Assembly (NCBI RefSeq): GCF_000801105.2
Contig: NC_079517.1
Span: forward strand, 13,082,001-13,146,000
Reading direction: 5' to 3'
Length of the DNA: 64,000 bases
Origin: Raphanus sativus
Taxonomy: Eukaryota > Streptophyta > Magnoliopsida > Brassicales > Brassicaceae
The notes under the pieces: model-generated
The model's input: the letters and a program-made list of their open reading frames with translations, nothing else
Databases searched by the model: none
What the model was told of the DNA's origin: nothing
Part shown: positions 24,349 through 36,504 of the stretch, one piece after another
Layout of the letters: each line of letters begins with the position of its first letter
Position numbering within the stretch: the first letter of the stretch is position 1
Program-made: the position numbers and the translations under genes

Positions 24349-24556
24349 GACATCTATTTAAATTAGAGTGAGCTTAATGGCATAGATTAATAAGTCATAT
24401 GTACACATCACGCCACATAATTTACACATATATTAGATCATATGTAAACAACGCCGAACCAGAGCAGACATCTATTTAAATTAGAGTGAGCTTAATGGCA
24501 TAGATTAATAAGTCATATGTACACATCACGCCACATAATTTACACATATATTAGAT
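24349..24556 (+). repeat. Tandem duplication, 118-bp period
   Basis: The block starting GACATCTATTTAAATTAGAG at 24349 repeats at 24467, linked by AACAACGCCGAACCAGAGCA, which also occurs left of the LINE at 21041-21060. The LINE therefore landed inside the first unit of an existing tandem duplication. Confidence 0.8.
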
Positions 24557-25165
24557 TATTTCCCCCCGTGACAATGGGTTGGTTAAGTGTAGAAGCATTC
24601 TCCAATCTCGAGATTCTGCTTCTTCCTCCACTTGATCGCGACAATAACTTGTTCTTCTTATGTACGCAGACAAATTAACACTTGTTGATTGAGCTGTCCG
24701 AAAGAGAAACATAAGCAACGAAGATGCTACAATTGTTTATATGAACTCTCTTCTGCTTTTTCGTATTTTCTGCATGTTAACTTACTCTTGGTACGAAATT
24801 TGCCAAGCATGCCTCTACTCATACTCATGTTAAAAGTTAAAACCTAATTAAAATTGGTAAAGGGAATTTTCTAGTTTGCCAAATTGTTGGTAACTTATTC
24901 ATATTTATTACTGATAAAAAAATATTTTCAAAAATACATTCTTCATCGAGAGATAAAATATTCAAATTCAAATTCAAAATTTTTTATATTTTTTTGAATA
25001 TTTTTTTCAAATTTTCTCTTTCTGAAATTCGAAAATTATTTTGAAACTACTTTCAATTTTTTTAAAAAGAATTAAGTAATTATTTATATATTTATTAGAA
25101 TCCTAGCTAAACTCCACATTCCAAAAACTTTATCTCAACCCTTAACTCTAATCTTTAAATCTATA
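24557..25165. other. Intergenic DNA, no gene recognised
   Basis: Mixed composition to about 24780, then AT-rich. No reading frame of note. Confidence 0.4.
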
Positions 25166-25335
25166 TTAGAGCATTTCTAATATATCTCTATAATATAAAT
25201 CTCTAAAATAGATGAAAAAATAGAAATGAAAAATTTTCCCCAATTTGTTCCTCTATTATAGAAGAACTCATTAGAGCAAAAACTCCACCTCTATGTTTTT
25301 TTTTCTATATTAGAGATGAGTTGGAGATAGTCTTA
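25166..25335. mobile_element. Possible MITE with imperfect inverted ends
   Basis: Left end TTAGAGCATTTCTAATATAT and right end, reverse-complemented, TAAGACTATCTCCAACTCAT are similar; the inside is AT-rich and non-coding. No clear target duplication. Confidence 0.45.
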
Positions 25336-26248
25336 TTTAACCCTAAAATTATAAATATTTTTTTCTCTTTAAATGTGAAAGTATAAATGGTTAAATTAAA
25401 CATGAAAAATGATATTATGAATGTGATATTTTTGGCAATTTTTCATCTCGTAATCAATTTTATAGACTAATAAACAATAGTTATAGAAAACTGATAATTT
25501 GTTAATGTTACCTTGTATCTAACATTTATATTAATTGCATCTGAAGGTTCAAGTCAAAGCTGAGAAAGTACGCAATTAAAGGTGGGAAAAATATCCGTAA
25601 ATTTTGATTTGATTTCTTTATTCATTTCGATTATATACGAAAAATTTGGATATATGTAACTTCACGAATCGAAGCAAATATTAAAATTCAATATCTTTCA
25701 AATAAGGAGCAAACTACAAATACTCTTTTTTAAGAAAATGGATATCTGATCTGATTCGTAATGTACATATGCATATATAAATATATATAAAATTAAATAT
25801 AATTTTATATCTCTATATAGATTTTTAGTTATTTTATCCACTAAATTAATTATTTGGTCATTAAATTTTTAAGTATGTAGTTTTTAAATAATTTTAGTGA
25901 AAATTTATAATTTTATATTATCTTTTTCATTTTGTTTTAATATTTTTCATAAAAATTAATGATTTTTTAAATTATTTTTACCGGATCGACGGATTGAAAC
26001 GGATATCCAATAAAATATACTGATTTTTTCGGATATCCGTAACACCGAATATCGAGAAGATTATGGATCGAATCAAATCGAAAATTGATTATTCATACGC
26101 AGCTAACCAGATCATGAATATCCTTAAAATTTCAAATATCTGCTCCGTGCCCATACTGCTACCTGCAATATCCACCCTAAAGTGAGAAACTAGTCTCCAA
26201 AACTGAGGGAAAGTTGCATAGAAGACACCAAACACACTTTTGAAATAT
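25336..26248. other. AT-rich intergenic DNA, no gene seen
   Basis: Words such as GATATCCG, typical of Helitron interiors in this window, occur at 25580-26120, but no element ends were found. Confidence 0.4.
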
Positions 26249-26264
26249 ATTGTTGGGCAAAATA

Positions 26265-26401
26265 TATTGTCTAGATTACTCTCGTTAAAGTTTGTTTTGC
26301 TCTGGCTTTAACCTAGAACCACTGTTTCTCCGGTAGAACGGATGCTGGACTGTGTACTGTTCTGATTACCCCTTTTAGGGAATGATATTTTGTTTTAAAA
26401 A
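26265..26401 (+). mobile_element. Short 5'-truncated LINE 3' end
   Basis: 137 bp ending in TTTTGTTTTAAAAA, flanked by a perfect 16-bp duplication ATTGTTGGGCAAAATA (26249-26264 and 26402-26417). Non-coding, so the LINE family cannot be named. Confidence 0.7.
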
Positions 26402-26417
26402 ATTGTTGGGCAAAATA

Positions 26418-27489
26418 GGCCTCGTTAACTCTTTTGGTGACTAACAAGTCTAACGTGTAAAGAAGTTAAGAAAAAACGTTCATTGAGCAGTGGTGTCGTG
26501 AGGAAAAGATAGACTGAAACCATAAAGACATACTTCGTAACCCATCTAGCTTGTCCACCATTTCCTTCACCACCTGATACATATATAGTTGGTCTTGCCA
26601 GCAAACCATAAAATTTCCGTTCAACCACTTGTTAATTCAGTGTCTTAAATCATTTTGCACAAGTGAAAGATCAACATTTGGTGGACCGGAAAAATATATT
26701 AAGTGGGACAAAGATGTTTTCTAAATAAAAAAAGAAATATGGTTTTGAAGTTATTATTTGGGAAATCGGATCCTATAACCACACAAAAAGACATAATTCA
26801 TGTACTAACCATTTATCTTACCATTCATATACACACTGTTATATATACATATTAATACTATAACATCCCTTCCATCAACCGGCGGAACCGGCTAAACAAA
26901 TAAAAAAAATTATTAACCCTCAAAAGTAAATTGTGTTTCCGTCGATGGTTTGCTCCATCTCTTCGAAGCCACCATTTTGTTCCACATCATCGCCAGGATC
27001 GGATCGTCAATCTTCTCTGAATTAATTCCTTCTGAAATCTTCCACCGCCACCATCATCCCCAATTCTGAAATCGATTGTAAGAAGACGTCGTTACAGATC
27101 CAAGCGGTGAGAAGGAGCAACTCGAACCTCTTTCCCTTCACATCGCTGCTTTGTCTCACACCACTGCTTCGTTGTTACAGTACTTTTTTTTGTCTTTGTG
27201 AATTATCTAAAGTTAATCGGAGAAGATGAATTTTTTTTATTATTGTGTTCTATTCTATTATATACATATATAATAGAATGTAAAACAATATTTATTTTTA
27301 TATTTTATTATGTGATATATTCTGTTACTATACTATTTTAGCAAATTATATTTTATTTGACGATTACTAAAAAATAAGTATTTTGTTTAGAAATATAGTT
27401 TGTACTTTTCTTAAGTTCTCACTATTGTTACATGTTTTCAACATGTAATTGTACTATGATCGTTACATAATATTATGTACTTTTTATAT
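26418..27489. other. Intergenic DNA with a GC-richer, exon-like island at about 26940-27195
   Basis: The island has balanced composition with Ser/Pro-type codons. Two short plus-strand frames are open: one from ATG 26946, the other around 27082-27190 ('GEKEQLEPLSLHIAALSHTT'). I do not recognise the protein. It could be a captured or relic gene fragment. The rest is AT-rich. Confidence 0.35.
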
Positions 27490-27960
27490 TTTAACATTTG
27501 AGTTTAGGGTTTATATTTGAGTTTGAATTTAGTAATTAGAGTTTAGGGTTTAGTACTTAGAAGGTGAGAGATATGGTTAGGGTTAACATTAACTTTTTCA
27601 ATACAATCATAGACATTTCATAATTTCACCAATATGTATTATGTTATTTATTTTGTTTCATTCTATTTGAGTTTATGGTATATATTTGGGTAAGAGTTTA
27701 GTGATTTGAATTTATGATTTAGTATTTAGAATGTGAAGGGGTATGGTTGGGTCAGCAATAACTTATTCCATGCAATTATAGACATTTTATAATTTCATAA
27801 ATATGAACTATGTTATTTATTTGAGGTTTGTATATATTTGGATTTATGATTTATATTTAAATTTATGATTTAGATTTGGTTTTAGAGTTTACCGATTAGA
27901 GTTTAGAATTTAGTATAGAGGTTGAGTGGAATTGGATAAGGTTTAGTTTCTAAGGATTGG
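27490..27960 (+). repeat. Degenerate tandem repeat, period about 169 bp
   Basis: GACATTTCATAATTTCACCA at 27612 recurs as GACATTTTATAATTTCATAA at 27781, with matching GTTTAGGGTTTAG-like and TAGAAGGTGAG/TAGAATGTGAA stretches before each. Confidence 0.65.
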
Positions 27961-28241
27961 ATTTGAGATATGTTTAGTATTTAAGGGTTGTAGATAAGAT
28001 TATAATTTATACTATTTCGATACCTGGTGTATATGTATGTGGTCAATAAAAGTATAAATGATAAAACCGGGTACTTTATAGTACAAATGTTAGATTTTAA
28101 ATTATGTCAAATCAATAACATTTACCTAATTTGTGTTCAAAATATGACTACTTACCAAATAAACCCTTATTATGTTGTATTTTGCTCTCTTTAACTTTTT
28201 CTTAAGTTTTCTTGCTTTCTTTAAAGTTAATTCGTACTCGT

Positions 28242-28660
28242 CATTGCTGCCATAAGTAACACTCTAGGCATCTCTACTGCAATAAAACAAAACCAAAACT
28301 TTGAAAATCCATCAGAATTAAGCTAATCAACACACAGTTTTAGTCACGTACAGACAATAAAAGGAAGGAGAAGACCCCAGTTCCATCTTCCATTTTCAAG
28401 ATAATTGCAGGGTGTGGAGCATACTCTGGTGAATCTCCTTGAGGATCGTTATGAACACAGCGTAGTTGCCTACTGTCTTTCATCTTCAATGAAGACTCTT
28501 CACCATGAACATAAAACCAGCTCCACTCCTTACCTCAACTGTATAAAATTATAAAAACAAACATAATAAATCAAACTGAAAATTGAACAACCGTTATTAA
28601 AACCCCACTAGCTTACCAGCTTCCACTACACTAGAGTTTTTTTGATTGAGGTTTTCATAT
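28242..28660 (-). pseudogene. BBD1: Bifunctional nuclease BBD1-like relic
   Basis: Three exon pieces on the minus strand match plant bifunctional nucleases (BBD family, RNase/DNase linked to basal defence). About 28660-28617: ENLNQKNSSVVEAG. 28538-28352: VEVRSGAGF, then after a frame break KMKDSRQLRCVHNDPQG, APHPAIILKMEDGTG, then (with 2 extra G) GLLLPFIV. 28276-28242: LEMPRVLLMAAM. Splice borders between the pieces are still GT-AG. The frame breaks in the middle exon and homology stops after LLMAAM, so the C-terminal catalytic half is gone; the 5' part is replaced by unrelated DNA and a LINE relic. In Arabidopsis BBD1 (AT1G75380 as I recall) sits between the Sec14 gene and bZIP44, matching the order here. 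Confidence 0.82.
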
Positions 28661-28929
28661 TTAAAGCATGAGAAAAAAAGAAATACAGACCTAGCCAATG
28701 TCAGAAAGTTTGTGGGAAATTATCCCTCAATAGAGGTTACAAGAAACAAATAGAGCAGGAGCAATTAGAACCTAACACAGATTCCTTAAAATACTACGGG
28801 TCAAATGCTAGTAGGATTGATGAGTAAGAAGACAGGACACCAAGGAGTCCTCACGGTAAGAAGAGAGTATGAACGTTTGCAAAGCACTCAAGGAGGAATT
28901 TCTGTAGACAACCTTACCTGTAGAAGTTT

Positions 28930-30150
28930 CGAGGAAAGAGCAGGATTTTCATCTCTATAGCTTGAGAATTTGTTTCTCATAAGACATTCCATCTTCTTCC
29001 AAATAGATTCCACCGGGGTGAATATTTGTGATGAACAAGATTGTTACGCTCAGTCCAAATAAAATAAATGGTTGTCTGCCAGGAAAGTAGAATCAAGTGC
29101 TTTCTAAACTTGTTCCCTGAAAGAGCTTGAAGTTGAAGCATTGTAGCATCCCAGAATTGAGATGGGGATAAATCCGAACGTTCAGCTACTTTACACCACA
29201 ATCGCCAAGTAAAAGGGTATTGGAAAAACAAGTGGTCTCTTGACTCAATAGCCATTTGACAAAAGAAGCTAAGTTGGATCAGTAGAGAGACCCCAACTAA
29301 GAATCTTGTTGGACATATATTTAGCACAAACTACTTTAATAGTAACTCTCTTAGGTCCACGAGACCGGTGATAGCCATTTATGAGTTTCCCAGCCAGAAT
29401 AGTATTTTCTTTCAAAAGCCGATCTGTAACAAAAGCAGTCTGCATAGGGAGGATAAGAGTCGGAAGTAGTGCCTTTCCTGGAGACCAAGATCCTTGAAAT
29501 TACTTTGCGTGTTGAGGCACAAGATAGGCCGAAATTCAGTTATCAAAGACGCCCCAGGGAACTTAGGCACAAGGGCCAGGATCGTCGCATTGGTAGTTGA
29601 ATATTGGAGAAAAGTTGAAGTAAGAAACTGTCGGATGGAAGAAGAAACCTCTGGTCCAACAGTTCCCCATGCGGTTTTATAGAATCCAGATGTTAACCCA
29701 TCAGGTCCCGGAGCCTTATTTGCATTAAGACTAAATATGTTTTCTGAATTTCAACACAATCAGGTATAGTTTCCATGGCTGCATAGTGTACTTGAGAGCA
29801 AGAAAATCCAAGAAGGTCAGTAAACCACTTAGTAGGAGAATGTAGAGATGGTCCTTGATAATGAGCAGGTCCAAGAATGTTGGTGAAATGGGATAAATCA
29901 TGATCGCTCATCTCAAGAGGATTAGAGATAATCGTTCCATTGGCCATACTAAACAACCTGATTGCATTATAGTTGTTCCTTAACTGAGTTACACTGTGAA
30001 AAAATCCCATGTTTTGATCTCCTAACCGCAACCAGTTTATCATCAATCTTTGCTGAAAGTAGTTCTCTTATATGCTTCGTAAGAAAGTCCACTTCCCATG
30101 TAAAATTCTTTCTTGTTGACATATTCCTTATCTTTTTTGTTGAGATTTTC
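28930..30150 (-). mobile_element. LINE relic with internal deletions
   Basis: Minus strand. About 30050-29693 encodes the stretch before and at the start of the reverse transcriptase ('INWLRLGDQNMGFFHSV', 'NKAPGPDGL' region). The next part is broken; most of the catalytic RT core is missing. 29327-28977 encodes the zf-RVT C-terminal region ('HLFFQYPFTWRLWCKVAE', 'WTERNNLVHHK'). It is a different family from the 21-24 kb LINE. Sequence between the coding pieces is frame-shifted. Confidence 0.75.
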
Positions 30151-30522
30151 ATCGGTGCTTCTGTCACCATTAGAGTGAGAGCTGAAAACACACTTGATAC
30201 TCATGTTGCACCACTGAGGAGTGACATGAGACTTGATTACTTTTGTCTGAATACTCGAGAACTGGCTTTTAAGAAGCCTAGGTTTCAGACCAGTGTAGAT
30301 AACAAGTGATGAACAAGCATATGCACATACTTGTCTTGGACATACTATAGGGAAAAAGTGGTGTTTGAAGCGAGCTCATCTTCCTAACCTGTCCTTCAAG
30401 TACAGAACAATCGAAGTAAAAAACATTGGAGAGAAAGAGAGAGAGCGAGATTCTCTCAATCACTTGATTAAACATTTAGAGCACCATTATCAACAAGTTC
30501 TATCCATTAGTATCACAAATTC

Positions 30523-30667
30523 ACCAACGCTGAGTTGGCCTAGTGGTAAAGGAGTTGTGGCTGTAACTTCCGCCACCCGGATTCAATTCACGGTGGGATG
30601 AACTATTTATAATGCTTGAGTTCCCGACAAATAGGTGAAATCATCTTTTTTTTACAAAAAAAAAAAA
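30523..30667 (+). mobile_element. tRNA-derived SINE
   Basis: Internal polymerase III promoter: box A-like GTTGGCCTAGTGG (about 30534) and box B-like GGATTCAATTC (about 30577). A T/A-rich tail ends the element, flanked by the 12-bp duplication TATCACAAATTC at 30511-30522 and 30668-30679. Length 145 bp, like Brassicaceae SINEs. Confidence 0.85.
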
Positions 30668-30679
30668 TATCACAAATTC

Positions 30680-31750
30680 CAATATAAAATAAAATAAATG
30701 AGTATTTTAAAAGTTTAGATATCCGCCAAAAAATCACAGAGTATCTGATTTGAGATATTTTTAATGGATATTAAACATTTAATATATTTATGTATTATTT
30801 TTTTTTGTTGATATTTGTAAGATACTGATGGGTAGAATAGAACCATCCAACCATGTTCTGGAATTTATGAGAAACATTTACTTTTTTTTTGTTTTTCTTT
30901 TGTGTTGTCTTTTCCTTAACTACTTACATAATAATATAAATTGTTTTTTTTGGTATATTCACCACTATTTCCAAATTATAAATGAATACTTAATTAACAA
31001 AATCGATTTGAATTAAGTATTTTTATCAAGTTGGTATTCTAATAAACAAAGACAGCAATAAGTCTGAGTATTGGCCAATTAACATAAAATCTGTTGATCA
31101 AAAAGAAAAGTTGATCAAAAAAAAAAAACATAAAATCTAAGTCTTATTCGAGGAAAAGTGATAAGATAGTGGAAACTATATGAGTAACTATATAGTAGCT
31201 TAGAAATGAATGTCAATGATGTGCCCATTGATAATCAAATACCTTATCGGTCCGAGAAATTGATACGTGAAATGGCTTTACAAGCGTTCCTCGTTATCCA
31301 ATTTCTCAGCCCCAGAATTTTTGGATATTTTTCTTACTTGGAACTGCTTCGAAATATTTGCATTGCTTGAAAGTTTATATCAAATTTCCGAGGCCCCTGA
31401 GCTTATAAGATTTATATTTCCATTTATATTTGGGCCGAAACGAAGCCCAACGGTAAGATATAGTAAATGGACACAATCTCGGTTACATAAGTTTCTGGTC
31501 TGAAGCTCTATGTTTTGCGTTTTTAGTTGATGCATCCACAAAGTCAGTGTTGTATTGCTCGTGAAAAAGGTTATGGATAAAATAACAATAATGAGTGTAT
31601 ATATGTGTGATAAGGTACTTCGAGATTCTTGCAACTTTTAAAGATTCGATGTCGGCTGCTCTAAGCCTCCTTCGCTCACTCTCAAGACTTTAGCCTCTCC
31701 CGACCAACCCTACCATATGTCTTTCTTTCTTCGTGTTTTCTTTTTTAATA
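30680..31750. other. AT-rich spacer with one retroposition footprint
   Basis: No gene is supported. Contains the small insertion at 31093-31126, listed separately. Confidence 0.4.
31093..31126 (+). mobile_element. Tail-only retroposition footprint
   Basis: 34 bp made of GTTGATCAAAAAG repeated and a poly(A) run, flanked by AACATAAAATCT at 31081-31092 and 31127-31138. Confidence 0.65.
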
Positions 31751-32000
31751 CTCCCTCCGTTTCATAATACTTGATGTTTTTAACTTAATGCACAAAGATT
31801 AAGAAAATTATATTTCTTTAATAAAAAAATATTTTAAAGATATCATTTAAAATCAATTAGCCAATAATAAAAAAGACTGTAAAATCTAATTGGTTGAACA
31901 GTTTTCAATAAAGTTAAAGTAATCTTAAAATCTCAAAACTTCATTTAATTTGAAACAAAATTATCCTTCTAAAACATCATCTATTATAAAACGGAGAGAG
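31751..32000. mobile_element. Stowaway-like MITE
   Basis: Ends CTCCCTCCGTTTCATAATA (left) and, reverse-complemented, CTCTCTCCGTTTTATAATAG (right). TA lies on both sides (31749-31750, 32001-32002) as for Tc1/mariner MITEs. 250 bp, non-coding. Same subfamily as 55720-55966. Confidence 0.8.
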
Positions 32001-32077
32001 TAATAAATTTGCGTATTTTTTTAACTTAACTTACATAGTGCGAAAAAAAAACTTACATAATAGTTATGTTGGACTAA

Positions 32078-33568
32078 TCTCTATTATTAAAAGAGAAGTA
32101 CACTTAGGAAATGCCCATGAGTTTTCAATGTTAATTACACTTACATGCCACTGACCCTATTAATAAGATTCCTAAAAAAATGTTTGTCTTAACCAGTTTA
32201 TTAAATGTGTCTTTATTATTTTCTTTATTTATAGATAGTCTCTATTTTAATATTTGTCTTTTTCAGTTTAGTTAATGTGTTGTCCTAAAACAAAATTTAA
32301 CTTCTCTTGTATTAAATAAATTTCGAAATTATTTATTTGTTATCAAAAAAAAATCTAGGATATTAATTTCGAAATTATTTATTGTCATAAAATAAAATTT
32401 AACTTCCATTCTCTATTAAAATAATTTCAAGATAATATTGAATTTCTCTTTTCATCTAAATCAATGTTTATTCACCTCACATAGAATTAGGTCTCAATAA
32501 ATCTAAAAAATTATTGTATGAATAAATTATCTATGTTTTCTTCCCAGTAAAATCTGTTTAACTGAACTTGAAGAGTACTCAATATTAAATATAAGATTAA
32601 GTAAATAGTTAAGAATGAGGCAATTGCCTATATTCTTGCTAACTACATTACTTTTAGGAAACAATTGATTTGCTTTATAAATGTTATGGATATTTATTAA
32701 TTAATTAGGTGTAACTAGACATGCAAACAATATACTTTGAAACAGAATGAAAAATAAACCAATTATTTCAAAAGAGATTTAATTACTCCATACCTTAATT
32801 CGTAAAGAAAAAACATCAGATTCACAAATATCAAACATTAGACCCTCGATTAATGAGTTTTGAAATCGTCATCGCCATGGGAGAATACCGAAAGTCGAGA
32901 TATTTATTTTTTTCATTCTTCACAATTTTTTTCTAAACACCGAACGGTTACAAAACAAAATTGTCGGTTAGGATAAGAGAGGGGAGTCATGAGCCACTAG
33001 ACCAACTTAATTTGATCTAAAACACTATGGCCCTAACAAAAAATGTAATAACAATGAGCCGATTAAATTGATTTATACATGATTCAAAGTCAATTATTTC
33101 AATGTATTTTAAATTAACTAAATTAATTTATATATTTCATATATAATCTATCATTGTTCACTTTAAGCTTTCTTTATAATAAAAAAAAATTTCACAGATT
33201 TGATTGTTTTTTTTAAATTCAAAAAGAACTCAATGTATCCAATGGCAGACCCATCAATTTTTTTTACATGTGTCATGATATATAAAATTTTAAAAATATG
33301 ATAACAAAAGTATAATTTAGAGATGTGAACCCAAATTTAGGTGTGTCAATACATACACTAATATCATTTTACCTGCTGATTCTTTTTGGCTTCCTATGCA
33401 AAACCAATTATTTCATAATTAAACATGTGTCAACTGAACCCCCTAATCTTATAGTAGGTACGCCTCTGAATGTATCACAAGTAACTATTAACAAATACAT
33501 CATTTAGTGTAAATCAAAAATTAAAAAACTAAATAAACAACCGTCCGGTCGGGCGGGTCATGGTCTAG
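32078..33568 (+). mobile_element. Helitron, 1.49 kb non-autonomous
   Basis: 5' TCTCTATTATTAAAAGAGAA at 32078. 3' hairpin of CCGTCCGG/GGGCGGG type then CTAG at 33565-33568 and T. No coding capacity. Confidence 0.8.
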
Positions 33569-33978
33569 TTAGTTTTTATATCAAACAACAATACCACTAA
33601 AACCAAGTCGTTTTCCAAGAGTCCAGAATTGGTTAATTATATCACTTGAAATCGCGCAATTGCATTTGATATAGAATTAGGATTGGATGGTGACATTTCT
33701 TTAAATCGTAGTCAATATGACTAATTATCAAACAGAAGTCATAACAATTAAAAATATGTGTGGTCCTTAGCCATTTTCACACAACTATCATAACATAAGT
33801 TTTTTTGTGTTTAAAAAACCTCCTCTTTATCAATATATATACATAGCTAAACAACATAACATATCAATATATCATTATCAATTTGCTTAAACAATGAATT
33901 TCCTATACTGTTAAATTTGATTACGATGAATTTTCTACTTAAAACTAAAACTAATTGAGAATAAATAATGTGACTGTG
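33569..33978. other. AT-rich spacer, nothing recognised
   Basis: No gene or element ends seen. Confidence 0.4.
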
Positions 33979-34300
33979 ATCTTTTTTTTTTCAACACTTG
34001 AGTTATCATTCAAAGACAAAGGTCATCAGACCTATGCCGAGGCAAACCCCAAGGAGAATACAACAACTGAAAAACAGAGCGATAGAAAAATAAACTGCAA
34101 GCGAAGAAAGAAACAAGTGCAGAACAAGAAAGAAATAAATAAAGAGGCCACCAGTAAGCGGTACAGCAGGCCATATCTTCAAAACAGGGGAGGAAGCTTC
34201 GGCTTAATGCTAAGGACACATAGCATCCTGCTCTAGAAGTGTTCGCAGTCAAGAAGGACCTCCAGAAGCCACATAAGACTGATAGTGACAATCCTCTGTA
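33979..34300 (-). repeat. Possible LINE 3' untranslated fragment
   Basis: Starts with a T-run, then on the minus strand ends like a LINE 3' region (CTTTGCCTCGG-type words are lost; GGCATAGGTCTGATGACC and TGAATGATAACTCAAG precede the poly(A)). Open frames here on both strands look accidental. No target duplication found. Confidence 0.4.
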
Positions 34301-36437
34301 ACGTTTAAAGCAATCGAAAATGCCACTTTATTACACTCCAGATCTTTTATTTATTATTGATTTCCCAGTGCAACTCTCGATGTGAGAACTTTATATTTTC
34401 ACAACCTCTTTTAAGATAATCATTAATTTCAACAATATCAAAGTCTAGAATTCAATTCGACTATACTGCTAGACCATTCGGATCATGTCGGTTTAAGAAT
34501 CAATCAGATCTCTTTTTGATGGGCTGGTTTGATTTCGATCGGTATGGTTGAGTCTGATAAGGTGTGTTCAGACATTGATACTACGTAAATTCAGGTTTAT
34601 TATGAGTTTCCAAGTTAAAACTAAAATCGATGATATGTAGTTGACTGTAATTACCTTTTATATATTATCCATGTCCTAGTGAAACTTGTGATGTACAAGC
34701 TTTACATTCTCACATATACACTCATGAACTTCAAAAATAGCCTCAGTGACTATAAAATAGTATTACCCTGAAATGCATACATATCCGTCGTCTCTTGACT
34801 ACTTTTAGCAATTAGTTATTTTCTTTTAGGAAAATGATCAAAGCTTAATATTTGATACTTTGATGATATATGAGATACAACATTCAGGGCCTGCTCAATA
34901 TTATCAAGGACCCCTAGGCAAATAATTTAGGATCCTAAAATTAGTTAGTTTTGTAAATAGGAACTTTTTCAATCAAGTATCAGGCCATATATACATTATG
35001 TTTGGTATTTTAACTAGAGAAGTAGAAATATCATGTTTCTATGCAGTCTGCACTGACCGCCCTCCCTATTAAGCCGCCCTGACGACACGAAGTCTAAGTA
35101 ACTAAACAGAGACTGAAAAAGCCATGCTCAAGGATATAGACCATTGTATTTAACACAATCGTAAAATTTGTATTATATGTATATATATATATATATGTTT
35201 ATATGTCTTTTGTTGAGAAAATATATATGTTTATATTTCTCTTCGAATCTGGTTTTAAAATCCAAGATATGATAGATAATTTTCGATTATGGATGTCTGA
35301 TATATGCTGAAATTGTTCCTCAAAAGTATTTTTATTGGAAAAATTTGCGAAATGACTAAGTTTGCAAAGAAAATTAGGTACATGACATTATATTTTACAT
35401 AACTAAGAAAGTAACAATTATGCTTTTATTGAACGGGTTTTAATCATCTTTCCTACAAATTGAAATTGCAGGTGTAGGAGAGATGTATAGTTGACATAGA
35501 TAAAGTGATATATGGTTAATTATAACAAACTGGTTACATCTAAGGTAATATAAGGAAGTCACATCATATTCATATATTTAATTTTGTTTTACAGATTGTC
35601 CCGGTTGATTAAAATGGCAAAACTGTATTATTACACATTATACAACATATATTGGTAGAAATTAGGGCAAAATATACGGTGAATGAATTATAATTTTTTT
35701 TGTACTACTGGATGCAGTTTCCCATTATTATTTTCACCGTTTAGCTATTCTTTGGTCTTAGTTTTAAGAGAATTCTTTTACTCACATATACTCTAAAGAA
35801 AGTGAAAGTCTAAAAGCATTTCTCTTGAACAAAAGAATATCTCCTCCACGTATGTGTATGTATATATATATATACTTTTTTTTTACCAATTTCCCTTGAT
35901 TATTCGTCATTCCATCGTATGACATAGACGCACCCCATAATTATTCTGGTTGAGTTTTCTTCAACATCAATCTTTATTATGTCTCCTCAGCAAAATCTCC
36001 ACTTTTACCAGTCGGTTCATTTTCTCGGACCGTGAATATTTGGAGAAAAAAATATCGCTTATCAACTAAAGTTACTTAGTTTCAAATTCGAACCACTTCT
36101 AGCTGATTGCACAATTAACCACTTTGTTTAATACTAACTATATGCACTCATTAGCTAGTATTTAAGTTCTATAAATTCGTGTGATATAAATAAGTTCGAT
36201 TGATACTATAATACTCTTTTAAGTATAATGTTTATTCGACTCGGGTGATACTACTTTAAGTGTATGTTTTTCACTGGTAAATAAATGTTCGTTTTGGTTA
36301 AACTCACTAATATATTTTTGACGTGCATGTCATTATTAATTGATTACATTATATACTTATATATTCATGTTTCAGATTTTTGCCTTACTACCGAAGGAAA
36401 AGTCTACCATGACCGTACAAAGCTATGCAAGAAATTA
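34301..36437. other. AT-rich intergenic DNA, no gene seen
   Basis: Includes the possible hAT-like element at 34886-35090 and short TA microsatellites near 35180 and 35860. Confidence 0.4.
34886..35090. mobile_element. Possible hAT-like MITE
   Basis: Left CAGGGCCTGCTCAATATTAT and right, reverse-complemented, CAGGGCGGCTTAATAG share a CAGGGC end. The flanking 8-mers ACAACATT and ACGACACG match at only 5 of 8 positions. Confidence 0.3.
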
Positions 36438-36451
36438 TCGACCCCAAAGTT

Positions 36452-36490
36452 TTTTTTTTTTTTTTTCCTTCCAACTTTCGATATCATTTG
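36452..36490 (-). mobile_element. Tail-only retroposition footprint
   Basis: A T-run plus about 23 bp, flanked by the perfect 14-bp duplication TCGACCCCAAAGTT at 36438-36451 and 36491-36504. Confidence 0.75.
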
Positions 36491-36504
36491 TCGACCCCAA
36501 AGTT

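Noticed and set aside
27495..27570. Interstitial telomere-like GTTTAGGG words
   Set aside because: Only scattered single units mixed with GTTTAG and GAGTTTAG; not a true TTTAGGG array.
33955..34291. 93-codon open frames on both strands
   Set aside because: They overlap each other in a probable LINE 3' fragment; composition is Lys/Arg or Cys/Phe-biased without a domain.
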